A stretch of DNA of 64,000 nt from Haloferax litoreum (GCF_009674605.1 NZ_WKJO01000001.1:1-64000); one strand, 5' to 3'. Counted from the stretch's first letter, positions 25,320-34,074 are shown. Made by a program: numbers and translations. The notes: generated from the sequence alone by a model not told the origin.

Positions 25320-25604
25320 ATGGTCGAAACCGAGACGTACACCATCGAAGGACCGAACGGTGACTCCGAAGACATCGAACTTCCCGCTGGCCTCGTCGAC
25401 ATCTTCGCAGAACAGGGCGAAGACCCGACGAGCGTCGTCGGTGACATCGTCGTGCAGGCGTTCGCACAGCAGGCCCACGTCGTCGCCCACCACAGTGAAG
25501 GTGGCGCACCGGCAGACATCGCCGAAATCAACGAGAAGATGGAAGACCTCTTCGAGGACCGCTTCGGCATCGCACTCTCTGAGGCCCTCGGCCACTCGCA
25601 CTAA
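25320..25604 (+). CDS. Small acidic conserved protein, unknown
   Basis: A 94-residue soluble protein with a long helical centre (TSVVGDIVVQAFAQQAHVVAHH) and a second helix (DIAEINEKMEDLFEDRFGIALSEALG). No motif is recognised. It has its own promoter (CTTAAC about 28 bp upstream of the ATG) and a downstream T-tract, so it is expressed as a separate unit. Confidence 0.72.
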   Translation: MVETETYTIEGPNGDSEDIELPAGLVDIFAEQGEDPTSVVGDIVVQAFAQQAHVVAHHSEGGAPADIAEINEKMEDLFEDRFGIALSEALGHSH

Positions 25605-25632
25605 GCGAGTTTCCAACGCGGCCGACTCACAC

Positions 25633-25638
25633 TTTTTT
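25633..25638 (+). terminator. T6 terminator
   Basis: TTTTTT 28 bp after the stop codon of the 94-residue protein, the usual archaeal terminator form. Confidence 0.5.
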
Positions 25639-25697
25639 CACTGCTGGTCAAGGACCGACAGCGACAGTACCCGTCGAAGACAGACGAACGCCGGTAG

Positions 25698-26495
25698 TTA
25701 GATGAACGCCAGCGGAATCATGATAGCGAATCCGGCGGTGAGTCCGGCGACCAGTTCCACCTTCCCACCGCGGGGGAGACGCTCACCGAGTTCGAGTGCC
25801 TCGGGAATGAACTCCGTGAGGACGAGGAACACCATGGCACCCGCCGCGAATCCGAACCCAAACGGGAGGAATTCGCGGGCGATGCGGACGAAGTAGAACG
25901 CGATGACCGCGCCGATGGGTTGCGGCAGACTGGAGAAGATGGCCCACCAGACGAGTTTCCAGTTGGGGACGTCCATCGACCGAAGGGGGATGGAGATGGC
26001 GAGTCCCTCGGGGACGTTGTGAATCGAGATTGCGATGGTCATGAACACTGCGAGGAGTGGAACCACGAACCCGAACAGTTGGACTCCACCGTCGAGGCCG
26101 AGGTCGGCGAACGAGACGCCGACGGCCACGCCCTCCGGGAAACTGTGGACAGTGAGGATGCCGAGAATCAACAGTAGTTTTCGGAAGTCTGCCTCTTCGT
26201 ACTTCTTCGGGTTGACCTCCACGCCCTCGATGATATGGTGGGCGACGAGGACGAGGACGACACCGGCGAGGAGGCCGATTCCCAGTTGGAGGGGCGTCCC
26301 GTTGGCGAGGCCCTCGAAGATGAGACCGAACAGCGACGCGGAGACCATAATCCCGGATGCGATGCCCCACAGCGCCACGTTCCAGCGGTCGCTGACATCT
26401 GAGACGAAGAAGAACGGAAGCGCACCGATTCCGGTCGCGATTGCCGTGATGAGCCCTGCGATAAAGACGAACGCGAGGGCGCCAAATTGCTCCAT
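25698..26495 (-). CDS. ZIP-family metal transporter
   Basis: A 265-residue protein with eight membrane helices. The two metal-binding signatures of ZIP transporters are present: HSFPEGVAVG in helix IV and HNVPEGLAIS in helix V. The HHIIEGVEVNPKKYEEAD loop between helices III and IV is rich in ligands. It most resembles GufA/ZupT-type importers of zinc, iron or manganese. Its long AT-rich upstream region with repeated CCGAATTTAGGC elements points to metal-responsive control. Confidence 0.92.
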   Translation of the reverse strand: MEQFGALAFVFIAGLITAIATGIGALPFFFVSDVSDRWNVALWGIASGIMVSASLFGLIFEGLANGTPLQLGIGLLAGVVLVLVAHHIIEGVEVNPKKYEEADFRKLLLILGILTVHSFPEGVAVGVSFADLGLDGGVQLFGFVVPLLAVFMTIAISIHNVPEGLAISIPLRSMDVPNWKLVWWAIFSSLPQPIGAVIAFYFVRIAREFLPFGFGFAAGAMVFLVLTEFIPEALELGERLPRGGKVELVAGLTAGFAIMIPLAFI

Positions 26496-26528
26496 ACCAG
26501 TCGTACTTGACCGAACCGGATAAGTATT

Positions 26529-26541
26529 ATCATATTTTAGA
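26529..26541 (-). promoter_or_regulatory. Promoter of the ZIP transporter
   Basis: On the minus strand TCTAAAATATGAT is the TATA-like core, about 35-45 bp before the ATG at 26495. The repeat array starts just upstream of it. Confidence 0.5.
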
Positions 26542-26543
26542 TA

Positions 26544-26582
26544 GAATTCGGTTGGCCTAAATTCGGAGAGCCTAAAATTCGG
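26544..26582 (-). promoter_or_regulatory. Repeated operator-like array upstream of the ZIP promoter
   Basis: On the minus strand CCGAATTTTAGGC, CCGAATTTAGGC and CCGAATTC follow each other with starts 15-16 bp apart, about one and a half helical turns. The TTTAGGC half resembles one arm of the TTAGG...CCTAA sites reported for DtxR/SirR-type metalloregulators in haloarchaea. Position at about -30 to -75 fits a regulator of metal uptake. Direct-repeat architecture is unusual for such palindromic sites. Confidence 0.5.
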
Positions 26583-26744
26583 CCACTACAGGTTTCGTCG
26601 CGCCAAAAAATCGACTTAGCCAATTACATTTACAAATTGGTACGATTGCCGTTGGTGGCGACAGTACGAGGAGGCGGTGAGCACTCCCAGCGGTGGCTGA
26701 ATCGCCGCCATATCCGGGTGAAAAAATATCGAACTGTGGGTCGT
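26583..26744. other. AT-rich intergenic region with poly-T tracts and a small palindrome
   Basis: Part of the 249-bp gap between the ZIP and MscS-like genes. On the minus strand it holds T6 tracts at 26721-26726 (terminator for the MscS-like gene) and 26605-26610, and an interrupted palindrome CCAATT/AATTGG at 26620-26640. No gene is seen. Confidence 0.4.
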
Positions 26745-27497
26745 TCAGTCGTCTGCGGGAGACGTTCCCTCGGGGGAGTCACTGTCACCGCCCATCGGGG
26801 TGACTGGCGACGCGGCGACGGACCGGGCCGAACCCATCCACCGTTCCACGTTGGCGGCGACGTAGTCGCGCGCACCGAAGGCGATTGCCCCACCGACACC
26901 GATAGCGAGTGCGGCGGCGAGGCCCCACGCGAACGCCTGTGCGATGGTGAAGAGGATGGCCACGTCGACGCCCATCGTGCTCAGACCGATGACGACGGCG
27001 GTGAAGTACAGGAACACCCGCGTCCCGACGGCGAAGATGCTGGTGTACGGTGTCTCGGTCGCCGCACGGGTGCGCGTGATGGCGTCGCCGATGAAGTCAG
27101 CGACGACGAACCCGAGGACGATGACGAGCAACCCGGCCACGAACGCCGGCGCGTACGAAGCAGCAGTCGCAATCCACTCGGAGAACAGGTCGACTGCCAG
27201 TACGTCGGCAGCGGCGAGGATGGTCAGTGCGTAGACGAACCACCGCCCGAGTGTCCCAAACGCCCGCGATACTGCTGCTTCTGTTCCACCGAGGATGTTT
27301 CCAATCGGCGTCGCGAGCACTGCCTTGTCGATTTCGACCCGGTCTGCCAGACCGGTGATTACACGCCCGGCGATTCGTGCGACGAACCACCCGACGATGA
27401 GGATGAGAAGCGCACCCAGCAGTCGCGGGAGGAACGCAATCACTTCGTTCGTCAACTGTACGAGTGAGTCGGTCAGTGTGACTTGTAACGGATACAT
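26745..27497 (-). CDS. MscS-like / conserved TM-helix repeat membrane protein
   Basis: A 250-residue protein with four to five helices and two copies of a repeated element: helix, then GRVITGLADRV-like amphipathic segment (residues 40-52), and again GDAITRTRAATE. This is the pattern of TM-helix repeat proteins (CmpX-like), distant relatives of mechanosensitive channels. The C-terminal AFAWGLAAALAIGVGGAIAFGARDYV resembles the pore-lining glycine/alanine helix of MscS. It lacks the cytoplasmic beta domain of true MscS and ends in an acidic tail. ATG at 27497 is preferred; the frame extends further upstream without family similarity. Confidence 0.8.
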   Translation of the reverse strand: MYPLQVTLTDSLVQLTNEVIAFLPRLLGALLILIVGWFVARIAGRVITGLADRVEIDKAVLATPIGNILGGTEAAVSRAFGTLGRWFVYALTILAAADVLAVDLFSEWIATAASYAPAFVAGLLVIVLGFVVADFIGDAITRTRAATETPYTSIFAVGTRVFLYFTAVVIGLSTMGVDVAILFTIAQAFAWGLAAALAIGVGGAIAFGARDYVAANVERWMGSARSVAASPVTPMGGDSDSPEGTSPADD

Positions 27498-27737
27498 CGC
27501 ACAGATAACATAGCGCCCTCGACAGTTAGTTAAGTAGCTCCGAAGTATGTATAAAACCCTCAAGTAATCGATACGCTCCGATTTGCTCGACAATCGCTGA
27601 AAACGGACAAACCGTCTGCAAACGCGTCGCTGTCGAGATTCTTCGAGATATTGTCGGTCGGAGTGATAGTCTATGGTTCGGACCGGTACGACGTGGTTTA
27701 ATCTGACCCTCACCCGCCGAGGGGCCGTCCCGGTATT

Positions 27738-27992
27738 TCATTCCTCAAGTTCGAAGTGCGCGTCCGTCTGTGTGTCTGCGAGTCGACTGAGCGCCGTCGC
27801 AATCTGTTCCAACGCGACGACGAGTCTGGCAGTGTACCAGAGCACGACTGTCGTGACGGCCAGAACGACCCACAGGAGTATTTGCTGTGCGATGAGCAGG
27901 GCGTACGCCAACGTCAGGAATAAAAAGAGGGCGACGGCGATTCGAGCGCCCATCGTCTGGTGGAGGGGCTTCCTGTCAGTGGAAGGCGACAT
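27738..27992 (-). CDS. Small two-helix membrane protein
   Basis: An 84-residue protein starting at the ATG complement at 27990-27992. After a polar N-terminus, hydrophobic residues 18-55 (ALFLFLTLAYALLIAQQILLW and following) form two helices. A short amphipathic helix (LVVALEQIATALSRLADTQ) and an acidic end follow. Unknown function. The 240-bp gap between this gene and the MscS-like gene downstream holds only that gene's AT-rich promoter region. Confidence 0.6.
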   Translation of the reverse strand: MSPSTDRKPLHQTMGARIAVALFLFLTLAYALLIAQQILLWVVLAVTTVVLWYTARLVVALEQIATALSRLADTQTDAHFELEE

Positions 27993-28121
27993 ACCCCGAC
28001 ATTTTCGGGGTGTTCCTATAGGGGTTTTGGGGGTGAATGGTGGGGGTCCAATCGGTGGTCGAACGATAGCTATTTGAGCAGGAATCTCACTGAATAAATC
28101 ACGAACCATCCTCATTAATTA

Positions 28122-28134
28122 CGCTACTGTAGCG
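28122..28134. promoter_or_regulatory. Palindrome upstream of acd
   Basis: CGCTACTGTAGCG is a perfect 6+1+6 palindrome in AT-rich surroundings, about 40 bp upstream of the acd TATA element. A possible site for a dimeric regulator of acetate/acetyl-CoA metabolism; no regulator known from the sequence. Confidence 0.35.
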
Positions 28135-28170
28135 TGCCACCAAAGGCCGTGAGAGCGGTCACACCCCCGA

Positions 28171-28178
28171 ATTTATCA
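28171..28178 (+). promoter_or_regulatory. TATA box for acd
   Basis: ATTTATCA, preceded by CCCCCGA, lies about 27 bp before the ATG at 28203, giving a leaderless mRNA. Confidence 0.5.
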
Positions 28179-28202
28179 GTCAATGCTGGGTATCACCACG
28201 TG

Positions 28203-30296
28203 ATGGGAGAGTTATCCGAGCTGTTCGCGCCGAGCCGTATCGCAGTGGTCGGCGCGACCGAGCGCGAAGGGGCCATTGGTCGGGCGATCATGGACAACCT
28301 CATCGAGGACTTCGATGGGGACGTCGTCCCGGTCAACCCCAAGTACGACGAACTGTTCGGCCTCGAGTGTTACGCTGACGTCGGTGAGACGGGTGCCGAC
28401 CTCGCAGTCATCGTCGTCCCTCCGAAGGTGGTCCTTCCGGCGATGAAGTCCGCCGGCGAGGCTGGAATCGAGAACGCTGTGGTCATCACGGCAGGGTTCG
28501 GCGAGACGGGCAGCGAAGGTGCGGCCCGCGAGCAGGAACTCCGTGAAATCGCAGAGAAGTACGACATGAACGTCGTCGGGCCCAACAGTCTGGGTATCAT
28601 GAACACGGACGTCGGGATGAACGCGACGTTCGGACCCGACATGGCCCTCGACGGCAACATGTCGTTCATGAGTCAGTCGGGCGCGTTCATCACGGCCGTC
28701 ATCGACTGGGCCAACGACGAAGACATCGGCTTCAAGGACATCGTCTCACTCGGCAACAAGGCGGTCCTCGACGAGGCCGACTTCATCGAGGCGTGGAACG
28801 ACGACCCCGACACCGAAGTCATCATCGGCTACCTCGAAGGCATCAGTGCGGGCCGCGAGTTCATCGACTCCGCCCGCGACGTGACGAAGGACACGCCTAT
28901 CGTCCTCGTCAAGTCCGGCAAGACCGACGCCGGTGCGCAGGCGGCGTCCTCGCACACCGGGACGATTGCCGGGTCCGATGCCGCCTACGAGGCAGGTCTG
29001 GAACAAGCCGGCGTCATCCGCGCCGAGTCCGTCCAGCACCTCTTCGACACCGCGCGCGTGCTGGGTGACCAACCGCTCCCCGAGAACAAAGACGTGGCCG
29101 TCATCACGAACGCCGGTGGCCCGGGTGTCATGACGACCGACGCCATCGGTGAGTCCGACCTCGAGATGGCCGACTTCACCGACGAGACGCTTTCGAACTT
29201 CTCCGAGACGCTCCCGCCAGAGGGGAACATATACAACCCCGTCGACATCGTCGGCGACGCCGACAACGAGCGTTTCGAGAACGCACTCGACGTGGCCCTC
29301 GCCGACGAGAACGTCGGGAGCGCAATCGTCCTCACGGCCCCGACGGCCGTCCTCGACTACAACCAACTCGCCGAGGACACCGTCGAACTCCAACAGAAGC
29401 ACGACAAGCCAATCGCGGCCTGTTTCATGGGCGGCGAGCGAGTCGAACCCGCGTCTGACCTGATGAAAGACGCCGGTATCCCGAACTACTTCGATCCCTC
29501 GCGCGCCGTCGACGCTCTCGAAGCACTCGCGGAGTACGCCGACATCCGCAAGCGCGAGTACGACGCACCCACCGAATTCGACGTGGACCGCGAGCGTGCC
29601 CGTGAGATTCTGGAGACGGTCAAAGAACGCGACGAGACGCGCCTCGGCGTCGAGGCCATGGAACTCCTCGACGCGTACGGCATCGAGACGCCGCAGGGCG
29701 AAATCGTCGACGACCCATCCGACGCACTCAGCGTCGCCGAGGAAATCGACGGCAACGTCGTCATGAAAATCGTCAGCCCCGACATCCTCCACAAGTCCGA
29801 CATCGGCGGCGTCAAAGTCGGTGTCTCCAACGAGGACGTCTACGACGCGTACGAGGACCTCATCACCCGGGCCAAGAACTACCAGCCAGACGCCAACATC
29901 CTCGGCGTGCAGGTCCAAGAGATGGTGAACCTCGACGACGGCGTCGAGACCATCGTCGGCATGAACCGCGACCCGCAGTTCGGTCCGCTCATGATGTTCG
30001 GTCTCGGTGGCATCTTCGTCGAGATTCTCGAAGACACGACGTTCCGCGTCGCACCGGTCGCCGAGTCCGAAGCCGAGACGATGACGAAGGAAATCGACGC
30101 CGCGCCGATGCTCCGCGGGGCCCGCGGTGCCGACCCGGTCGATATCGGCGGCATCACCGAGACTATCCAGCGCCTCTCGCAACTCGTCACGGACTTCCCG
30201 GCCATCCTCGAACTCGACATCAATCCGCTCGTCGCACTCCCCGACGGCGTTCAGGCCGTGGACGTTCGCCTGACCGTGGACCCGGACGAACTTTAA
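28203..30296 (+). CDS. acd: Acetate--CoA ligase (ADP-forming), fused alpha-beta
   Basis: A 697-residue ADP-forming acyl-CoA synthetase, the enzyme by which archaea make ATP and acetate from acetyl-CoA. Order: CoA-binding domain (1-130, IAVVGATEREGAIG), succinyl-CoA-synthetase-like domain with the phosphorylated His251 in SSHTGTIAGSD, then an ATP-grasp domain from about 470 (VVMKIVSPDILHKSDIGGVKVG). Alpha and beta parts are fused in one chain, as in other haloarchaea. The ATG at 28203 follows a GTG but fits the TATA distance. A phosphotransacetylase-related gene follows 26 bp later with its own TATA. Confidence 0.94.
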   Translation: MGELSELFAPSRIAVVGATEREGAIGRAIMDNLIEDFDGDVVPVNPKYDELFGLECYADVGETGADLAVIVVPPKVVLPAMKSAGEAGIENAVVITAGFGETGSEGAAREQELREIAEKYDMNVVGPNSLGIMNTDVGMNATFGPDMALDGNMSFMSQSGAFITAVIDWANDEDIGFKDIVSLGNKAVLDEADFIEAWNDDPDTEVIIGYLEGISAGREFIDSARDVTKDTPIVLVKSGKTDAGAQAASSHTGTIAGSDAAYEAGLEQAGVIRAESVQHLFDTARVLGDQPLPENKDVAVITNAGGPGVMTTDAIGESDLEMADFTDETLSNFSETLPPEGNIYNPVDIVGDADNERFENALDVALADENVGSAIVLTAPTAVLDYNQLAEDTVELQQKHDKPIAACFMGGERVEPASDLMKDAGIPNYFDPSRAVDALEALAEYADIRKREYDAPTEFDVDRERAREILETVKERDETRLGVEAMELLDAYGIETPQGEIVDDPSDALSVAEEIDGNVVMKIVSPDILHKSDIGGVKVGVSNEDVYDAYEDLITRAKNYQPDANILGVQVQEMVNLDDGVETIVGMNRDPQFGPLMMFGLGGIFVEILEDTTFRVAPVAESEAETMTKEIDAAPMLRGARGADPVDIGGITETIQRLSQLVTDFPAILELDINPLVALPDGVQAVDVRLTVDPDEL

Positions 30297-30297
30297 A
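30291..30297 (+). promoter_or_regulatory. TATA box for the DRTGG/Pta-like gene
   Basis: CTTTAAA overlaps the end of acd and lies 29 bp before the next ATG, so the second gene can be transcribed alone. Confidence 0.5.
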
Positions 30298-30322
30298 CAC
30301 TTCACCAACCAATCATTCAACA

Positions 30323-31420
30323 ATGAACACGGTACTCGTCACCTCGACCGGAGAAAGCACCGGGAAGACCGCTATCACGCTCGCACTCGGCCTCCTCGCC
30401 AAGGAGCGCGGACTGGACGTCGGTTACATGAAGCCGAAAGGGACGCGCCTGCAATCCAGCACCGGGAAAACCCTCGACGAAGACCCGATGCTGGCCCGCG
30501 AACTGCTCGGCATCGACGCCGAGATGCACCAACTCGAACCAGTCGTCTACTCCCCGACGTTCATCCAGGGTGCCATCCGCGGCAAGGAGAACAGCGAAGA
30601 ACTCTCTGAAGTCATCTCGCACCACTTCGAGGATATCTCCGAGGGCAAGGACCTGATGTTCATCGAGGGAGGTGGGTCCTACCGCACCGGCGGCATCGTG
30701 GACCTCACGGACGCGGACATCGCCGAACTCCTCGACGCGCAGGTCATCCTCGTCGCCGACTACCAGCACCCGAGTGACCTCGACGACGTGGTCGCCGCCA
30801 TCGAAGATATCGGGAGCGACCGACTCACTGGCGTCGTCTTCAACCGCGTGAGCGACGCGTCGTACGACGAACTGGAGACCGAAATCGCCCCGTTCCTCGA
30901 AGCACGCGGCGTTCCCGTCCTCGGTGTCATCCCGACCGAGAAGGACCTCGCCGGCGTCACCGTGCAGGAACTCGCAGACGAACTCGGCGGCGAACTCGCA
31001 ACCGACGCTCCCACCGACGCCTTCGTCGAGCGATTCCTCGTCGGCGCGATGGGCGGCGACGCGGCGCTTCGCTACTTCCGCCGCACGAAGAACGCCGCCG
31101 TCATCACAGGGGGTGACCGCGCGAACATCCAACGTGCCGCGCTCGAAGCACCGGGCGTCAAGTGTATCATCCTCACCGGCGGCCACCGACCGGTCGGTGC
31201 CGTCATCGGCAAGGCCGAACAGAAGGGCGTCCCCGTCCTCCTCGTCAACGGTGACACCCTCTCCGTGACCGACCGCGCAGAAGATATCGTCAGCACGGGG
31301 CGCACCCGCGACGAACGCACTGTCGAGCGCATGCGCGGCCTGCTCTACGAACACGCAGACGTTGATGCCATCATCGGCGACATCACGCCCTCGGGCGACG
31401 CCGACGAAGACGACGAGTAA
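30323..31420 (+). CDS. Phosphotransacetylase N-terminal-like protein (BioD-type P-loop plus DRTGG)
   Basis: A 365-residue protein. Residues 1-200 form a dethiobiotin-synthetase-like P-loop domain with GESTGKT (10-16), MFIEGGGSYRTGG and VTGVVFNRV-type motifs. Residues 215-330 form a DRTGG domain (AVITGGDRANIQ, CIILTGGHRPVG). Together they match the N-terminal regulatory part of long bacterial phosphotransacetylases, but the catalytic acyltransferase domain is missing. In archaea with ADP-forming acetate ligase a classical Pta is not needed, so a regulatory role next to acd is likely. Enzymatic function is unproven. Confidence 0.88.
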   Translation: MNTVLVTSTGESTGKTAITLALGLLAKERGLDVGYMKPKGTRLQSSTGKTLDEDPMLARELLGIDAEMHQLEPVVYSPTFIQGAIRGKENSEELSEVISHHFEDISEGKDLMFIEGGGSYRTGGIVDLTDADIAELLDAQVILVADYQHPSDLDDVVAAIEDIGSDRLTGVVFNRVSDASYDELETEIAPFLEARGVPVLGVIPTEKDLAGVTVQELADELGGELATDAPTDAFVERFLVGAMGGDAALRYFRRTKNAAVITGGDRANIQRAALEAPGVKCIILTGGHRPVGAVIGKAEQKGVPVLLVNGDTLSVTDRAEDIVSTGRTRDERTVERMRGLLYEHADVDAIIGDITPSGDADEDDE

Positions 31421-31445
31421 GCACCAAACCACGGACGAGACCACG

Positions 31446-31451
31446 TTTTTT
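31446..31451 (+). terminator. T6 terminator after the acd region
   Basis: TTTTTT 25 bp after the stop codon of the DRTGG protein gene. Confidence 0.5.
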
Positions 31452-31483
31452 CGGAGCGCGAGACGACGGTCGGTAGCCCCCGC

Positions 31484-31663
31484 TCACGAATCCGCATCGT
31501 GCGCGTTCAGATACTCGTTGATAGCCGTCGGGATGACGACGCCGATGACGATGACCGTTGCGTAGGAGTACAGAAATTGACCAGTCAACTCCTGAACCGC
31601 GAATGCGACAGGAAAGGCACCCAGAACGAACCCGAGCGTGACGAGATTTTCGCGGGAGACCAT
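31484..31663 (-). CDS. Small membrane protein of 59 residues
   Basis: Starts at the ATG complement at 31661-31663. Two helices (LVTLGFVLGAFPVAFAV and YSYATVIVIGVVIPTAINEYL). No motif; unknown function. Stands 20 bp downstream of the M24 peptidase start on the same strand, after it in transcription, so it may be cotranscribed with that gene's 3' side. Confidence 0.6.
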   Translation of the reverse strand: MVSRENLVTLGFVLGAFPVAFAVQELTGQFLYSYATVIVIGVVIPTAINEYLNAHDADS

Positions 31664-31687
31664 ACGCCACACTCGGAGGTCAGGTAA

Positions 31688-32794
31688 TTAACAGTTCCAC
31701 CCGCGGTCGGTGTCGTTCAGGAGTTCCGCGCCGTCCTCGGTGACGACGACCAAATCCTCGATTCTGACGCCGAACTCGTCCGGGAGGTAGACGCCGGGTT
31801 CGATGCTGAAGACGTTGCCAACGTCGAGTTCGCGTTCGCTTTCGGCGACGATGTACGGTTCTTCGTGTACGTCGAGGCCGACACCGTGTCCGGTCCGGTG
31901 GATGAACCGGTCGCCGTAGCCTGCGTCTTCGATGACCTCGCGGGCCGCCCGGTCCACGTCGCCCGCGGTGACCCCCGGTTTGACCGCCTCGAACGCGGCG
32001 GTTCGGGCCTCTCGGACGAGTTCGTGGACCGTCTCGAACTCGGCGGGTGGGTCGCCGCCGAAGATGAGTGTTCGTGTCTGGTCACTCGGGTAGTGGTCCA
32101 CGCGTGTCCCGAAGTCGAGCACGACGGGGTCGCCCGACTCGATGATTCGGTCGCCGTAGGTGTGGTGCGGCATCGCCCCGTTCGGTCCCGACCCGACGAT
32201 TGGACCGAACGCGACGCCTTCGCCGCCTTCTTCGGCGAGTAACCGTTCGATTTCGCCGGCGAGTTCCGTCTCCGTCATGCCGAGACATCGTTCGCCCATC
32301 TCGCGGAGACGTTCGACGACACGGTCTGCGACTGCTCCCGCACGGCGAAGTGCGTCGAGTTCCGCGTCGTCTTTGGTCGACCGAAGCGGTGCGACGACTT
32401 CGCTTGCGAGGCCGAATTCGGCGTCCGGGAGGACAGTCCGAAGGTCCTGTGTGAACCGCGCCCACATCGTGTCGTCGACGAGGATACGACCCGACCCGAG
32501 TTCGAGGTCCGACACGACGCTCCTGACGGCGGCGACCGGGTCGTCGTCGTCGCTCCACGTCTCGACGTTTGCAACCCACGATTCGGCGCGGACCTGCGTC
32601 TCGTAGAGTTCCGGGACGAGAAACACTGGCGCGCCCTCGCGGGGGACGAACAAGAAGAGGTGACGCTCAGCGGGTTCCTCGTCGAAACCTGCGAGATAGA
32701 GGAGGTTGCGACTGGGGAACGAGACGACGGCCTCCGCACCGGCGTCTGCCAATCGGTCCTGACACGCGCGGGTGCGTCGTTCGAAGGGAGTCAT
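31688..32794 (-). CDS. Xaa-Pro peptidase (M24B family)
   Basis: A 368-residue metallopeptidase that removes N-terminal residues before proline. The creatinase-type N-domain (1-130) is followed by the pita-bread catalytic domain with five metal ligands: two Asp in VLDFGTRVDHYPSDQTRT, His in RTGHGVGLDVHEEPY, Glu in SIEPGVYLP and Glu in VRIEDLVVV. Length is normal. It is transcribed upstream of the 59-residue membrane protein with a gap of 24 bp. Confidence 0.93.
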   Translation of the reverse strand: MTPFERRTRACQDRLADAGAEAVVSFPSRNLLYLAGFDEEPAERHLFLFVPREGAPVFLVPELYETQVRAESWVANVETWSDDDDPVAAVRSVVSDLELGSGRILVDDTMWARFTQDLRTVLPDAEFGLASEVVAPLRSTKDDAELDALRRAGAVADRVVERLREMGERCLGMTETELAGEIERLLAEEGGEGVAFGPIVGSGPNGAMPHHTYGDRIIESGDPVVLDFGTRVDHYPSDQTRTLIFGGDPPAEFETVHELVREARTAAFEAVKPGVTAGDVDRAAREVIEDAGYGDRFIHRTGHGVGLDVHEEPYIVAESERELDVGNVFSIEPGVYLPDEFGVRIEDLVVVTEDGAELLNDTDRGWNC

Positions 32795-32878
32795 GGCAGT
32801 CGGTACGCAGGCCGGCAGAAAAGCGTGGGCGGTCCGGGTCGGCGCGCGAGTAGACCCGACAGATGGGTGGTCGCGCCC

Positions 32879-33970
32879 TTACGCGCCGAGGTCCAACGGG
32901 TCGTACAACTGTCCGGTAATCGACTCGAACGCGTCCGAGGCTGTCACGAGGCCGATAACTTCGTCGGTGTCCGGGTCGCGGACCATCGCCAGTTCTTGGT
33001 TTTCCGCTTGGAGACGGTCGATGAGGTCGCTGACAGAGAGGTCTGCTGAGACCGAAAGCGGGGGTGCGGAGATATCTTCGAGCGTTCGGTCGCCCGACTG
33101 GAGGCGGTCGATGTTGGCGAGGACTGTCGGTGCGTAGACGACGCCACGAACGTCGTGCAACGTGTCGCCGACGATGGGGAACCGCGAGTGCTGCGGGTTC
33201 GTCCGAATCCGGTCGAGGTTCTCGTCGGTCGGTGCGGCAGTCCTGAGTTCGACCACGTCTTCTGCCGGGACCATCACCTGTCGAACCGGTAACGACCCGA
33301 TTCGGAGGGCGTTGAGGACTTCCTCGCGCCGGTCTTCGGGAAGCGACCCGCGAGCGAGGATGTCGCCCATCTGACTGCGAATCTCTCCGCGACTCAGACG
33401 CTCTCCGTTCGTGTCAGACGCTTCGTCACCGTCGATTTCGGCCTCTTGCCACGAGCGAGTGATTTCGACACCGCCGAGCGAGAGCAACCGCTTCGCCAAC
33501 CAGTCGGCCACGACGATGACGGGATACATGAGTTTCGTCCACGCGTAGAGGAGGGGCGCGGTGTACTTGGCGACGAATCGGGAGCGTTCGACCCCGAGGT
33601 ACGTCGGCACCTGTTCGCCGAGGACGACGTGGGCGAGATTGATGACCGACAGCGACAGGATGACAGACAACGACGTGTGCGCGCCAGTACCGCCACCGAG
33701 GAGGGCCCCGAAGACGGCAGCGACGGCGGGTTCGGCCACGACGCCGAGACCGACACTGGAGATGGTGATACCGACCTGGCACCCGGAGAGGTATATCTCC
33801 AGTCGTTCTGTCATCTTCCAGGCGCGTTCGAGGCCACGCGACCCCTCGAACGCCGACTGGTCGAACTGCGGGACGCGAGTCATCGCGAACTCCGAGACGA
33901 CGAAGAACGCGTTCCCGAGCAACAACACGAGACCACCGACGAGCCGCACCGCAGTCTCGACACCGACCAT
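32879..33970 (-). CDS. DUF21/CBS transporter-like protein (CNNM/CorB type)
   Basis: A 363-residue protein. The N-terminal DUF21 membrane domain (1-190, three to four helices, with LSGCQVGITISSVGLGVVAEPAVA near residue 60) is followed by a pair of CBS domains (about 215-350). Bacterial and archaeal relatives export or regulate Mg2+ or other divalent ions, with CBS domains sensing ATP-Mg. The C-terminal CorC/HlyC domain found in many relatives is missing, so the protein ends just after the second CBS. Stands alone between divergent or spaced neighbours. Confidence 0.87.
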   Translation of the reverse strand: MVGVETAVRLVGGLVLLLGNAFFVVSEFAMTRVPQFDQSAFEGSRGLERAWKMTERLEIYLSGCQVGITISSVGLGVVAEPAVAAVFGALLGGGTGAHTSLSVILSLSVINLAHVVLGEQVPTYLGVERSRFVAKYTAPLLYAWTKLMYPVIVVADWLAKRLLSLGGVEITRSWQEAEIDGDEASDTNGERLSRGEIRSQMGDILARGSLPEDRREEVLNALRIGSLPVRQVMVPAEDVVELRTAAPTDENLDRIRTNPQHSRFPIVGDTLHDVRGVVYAPTVLANIDRLQSGDRTLEDISAPPLSVSADLSVSDLIDRLQAENQELAMVRDPDTDEVIGLVTASDAFESITGQLYDPLDLGA

Positions 33971-34040
33971 ACTGACCCGACGTTCGAACTCGATGCCCCT
34001 GAGGGTGTCGGCTTCGGAACCTGTCGTCCAGTATATGATA

Positions 34041-34048
34041 TTTAAATT
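34041..34048 (+). promoter_or_regulatory. TATA box for the subtilase
   Basis: TTTAAATT is 27-34 bp before the ATG at 34075. This places transcription start just upstream of that codon and favours it over the ATG at 34102. Confidence 0.55.
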
Positions 34049-34074
34049 CTAACGTGAAATCTGCCATAACAACT

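Noticed and set aside
28746-30323. A 525-residue open frame opposite acd
   Set aside because: No motif, and the plus-strand frame encodes an intact ADP-forming acetate--CoA ligase.
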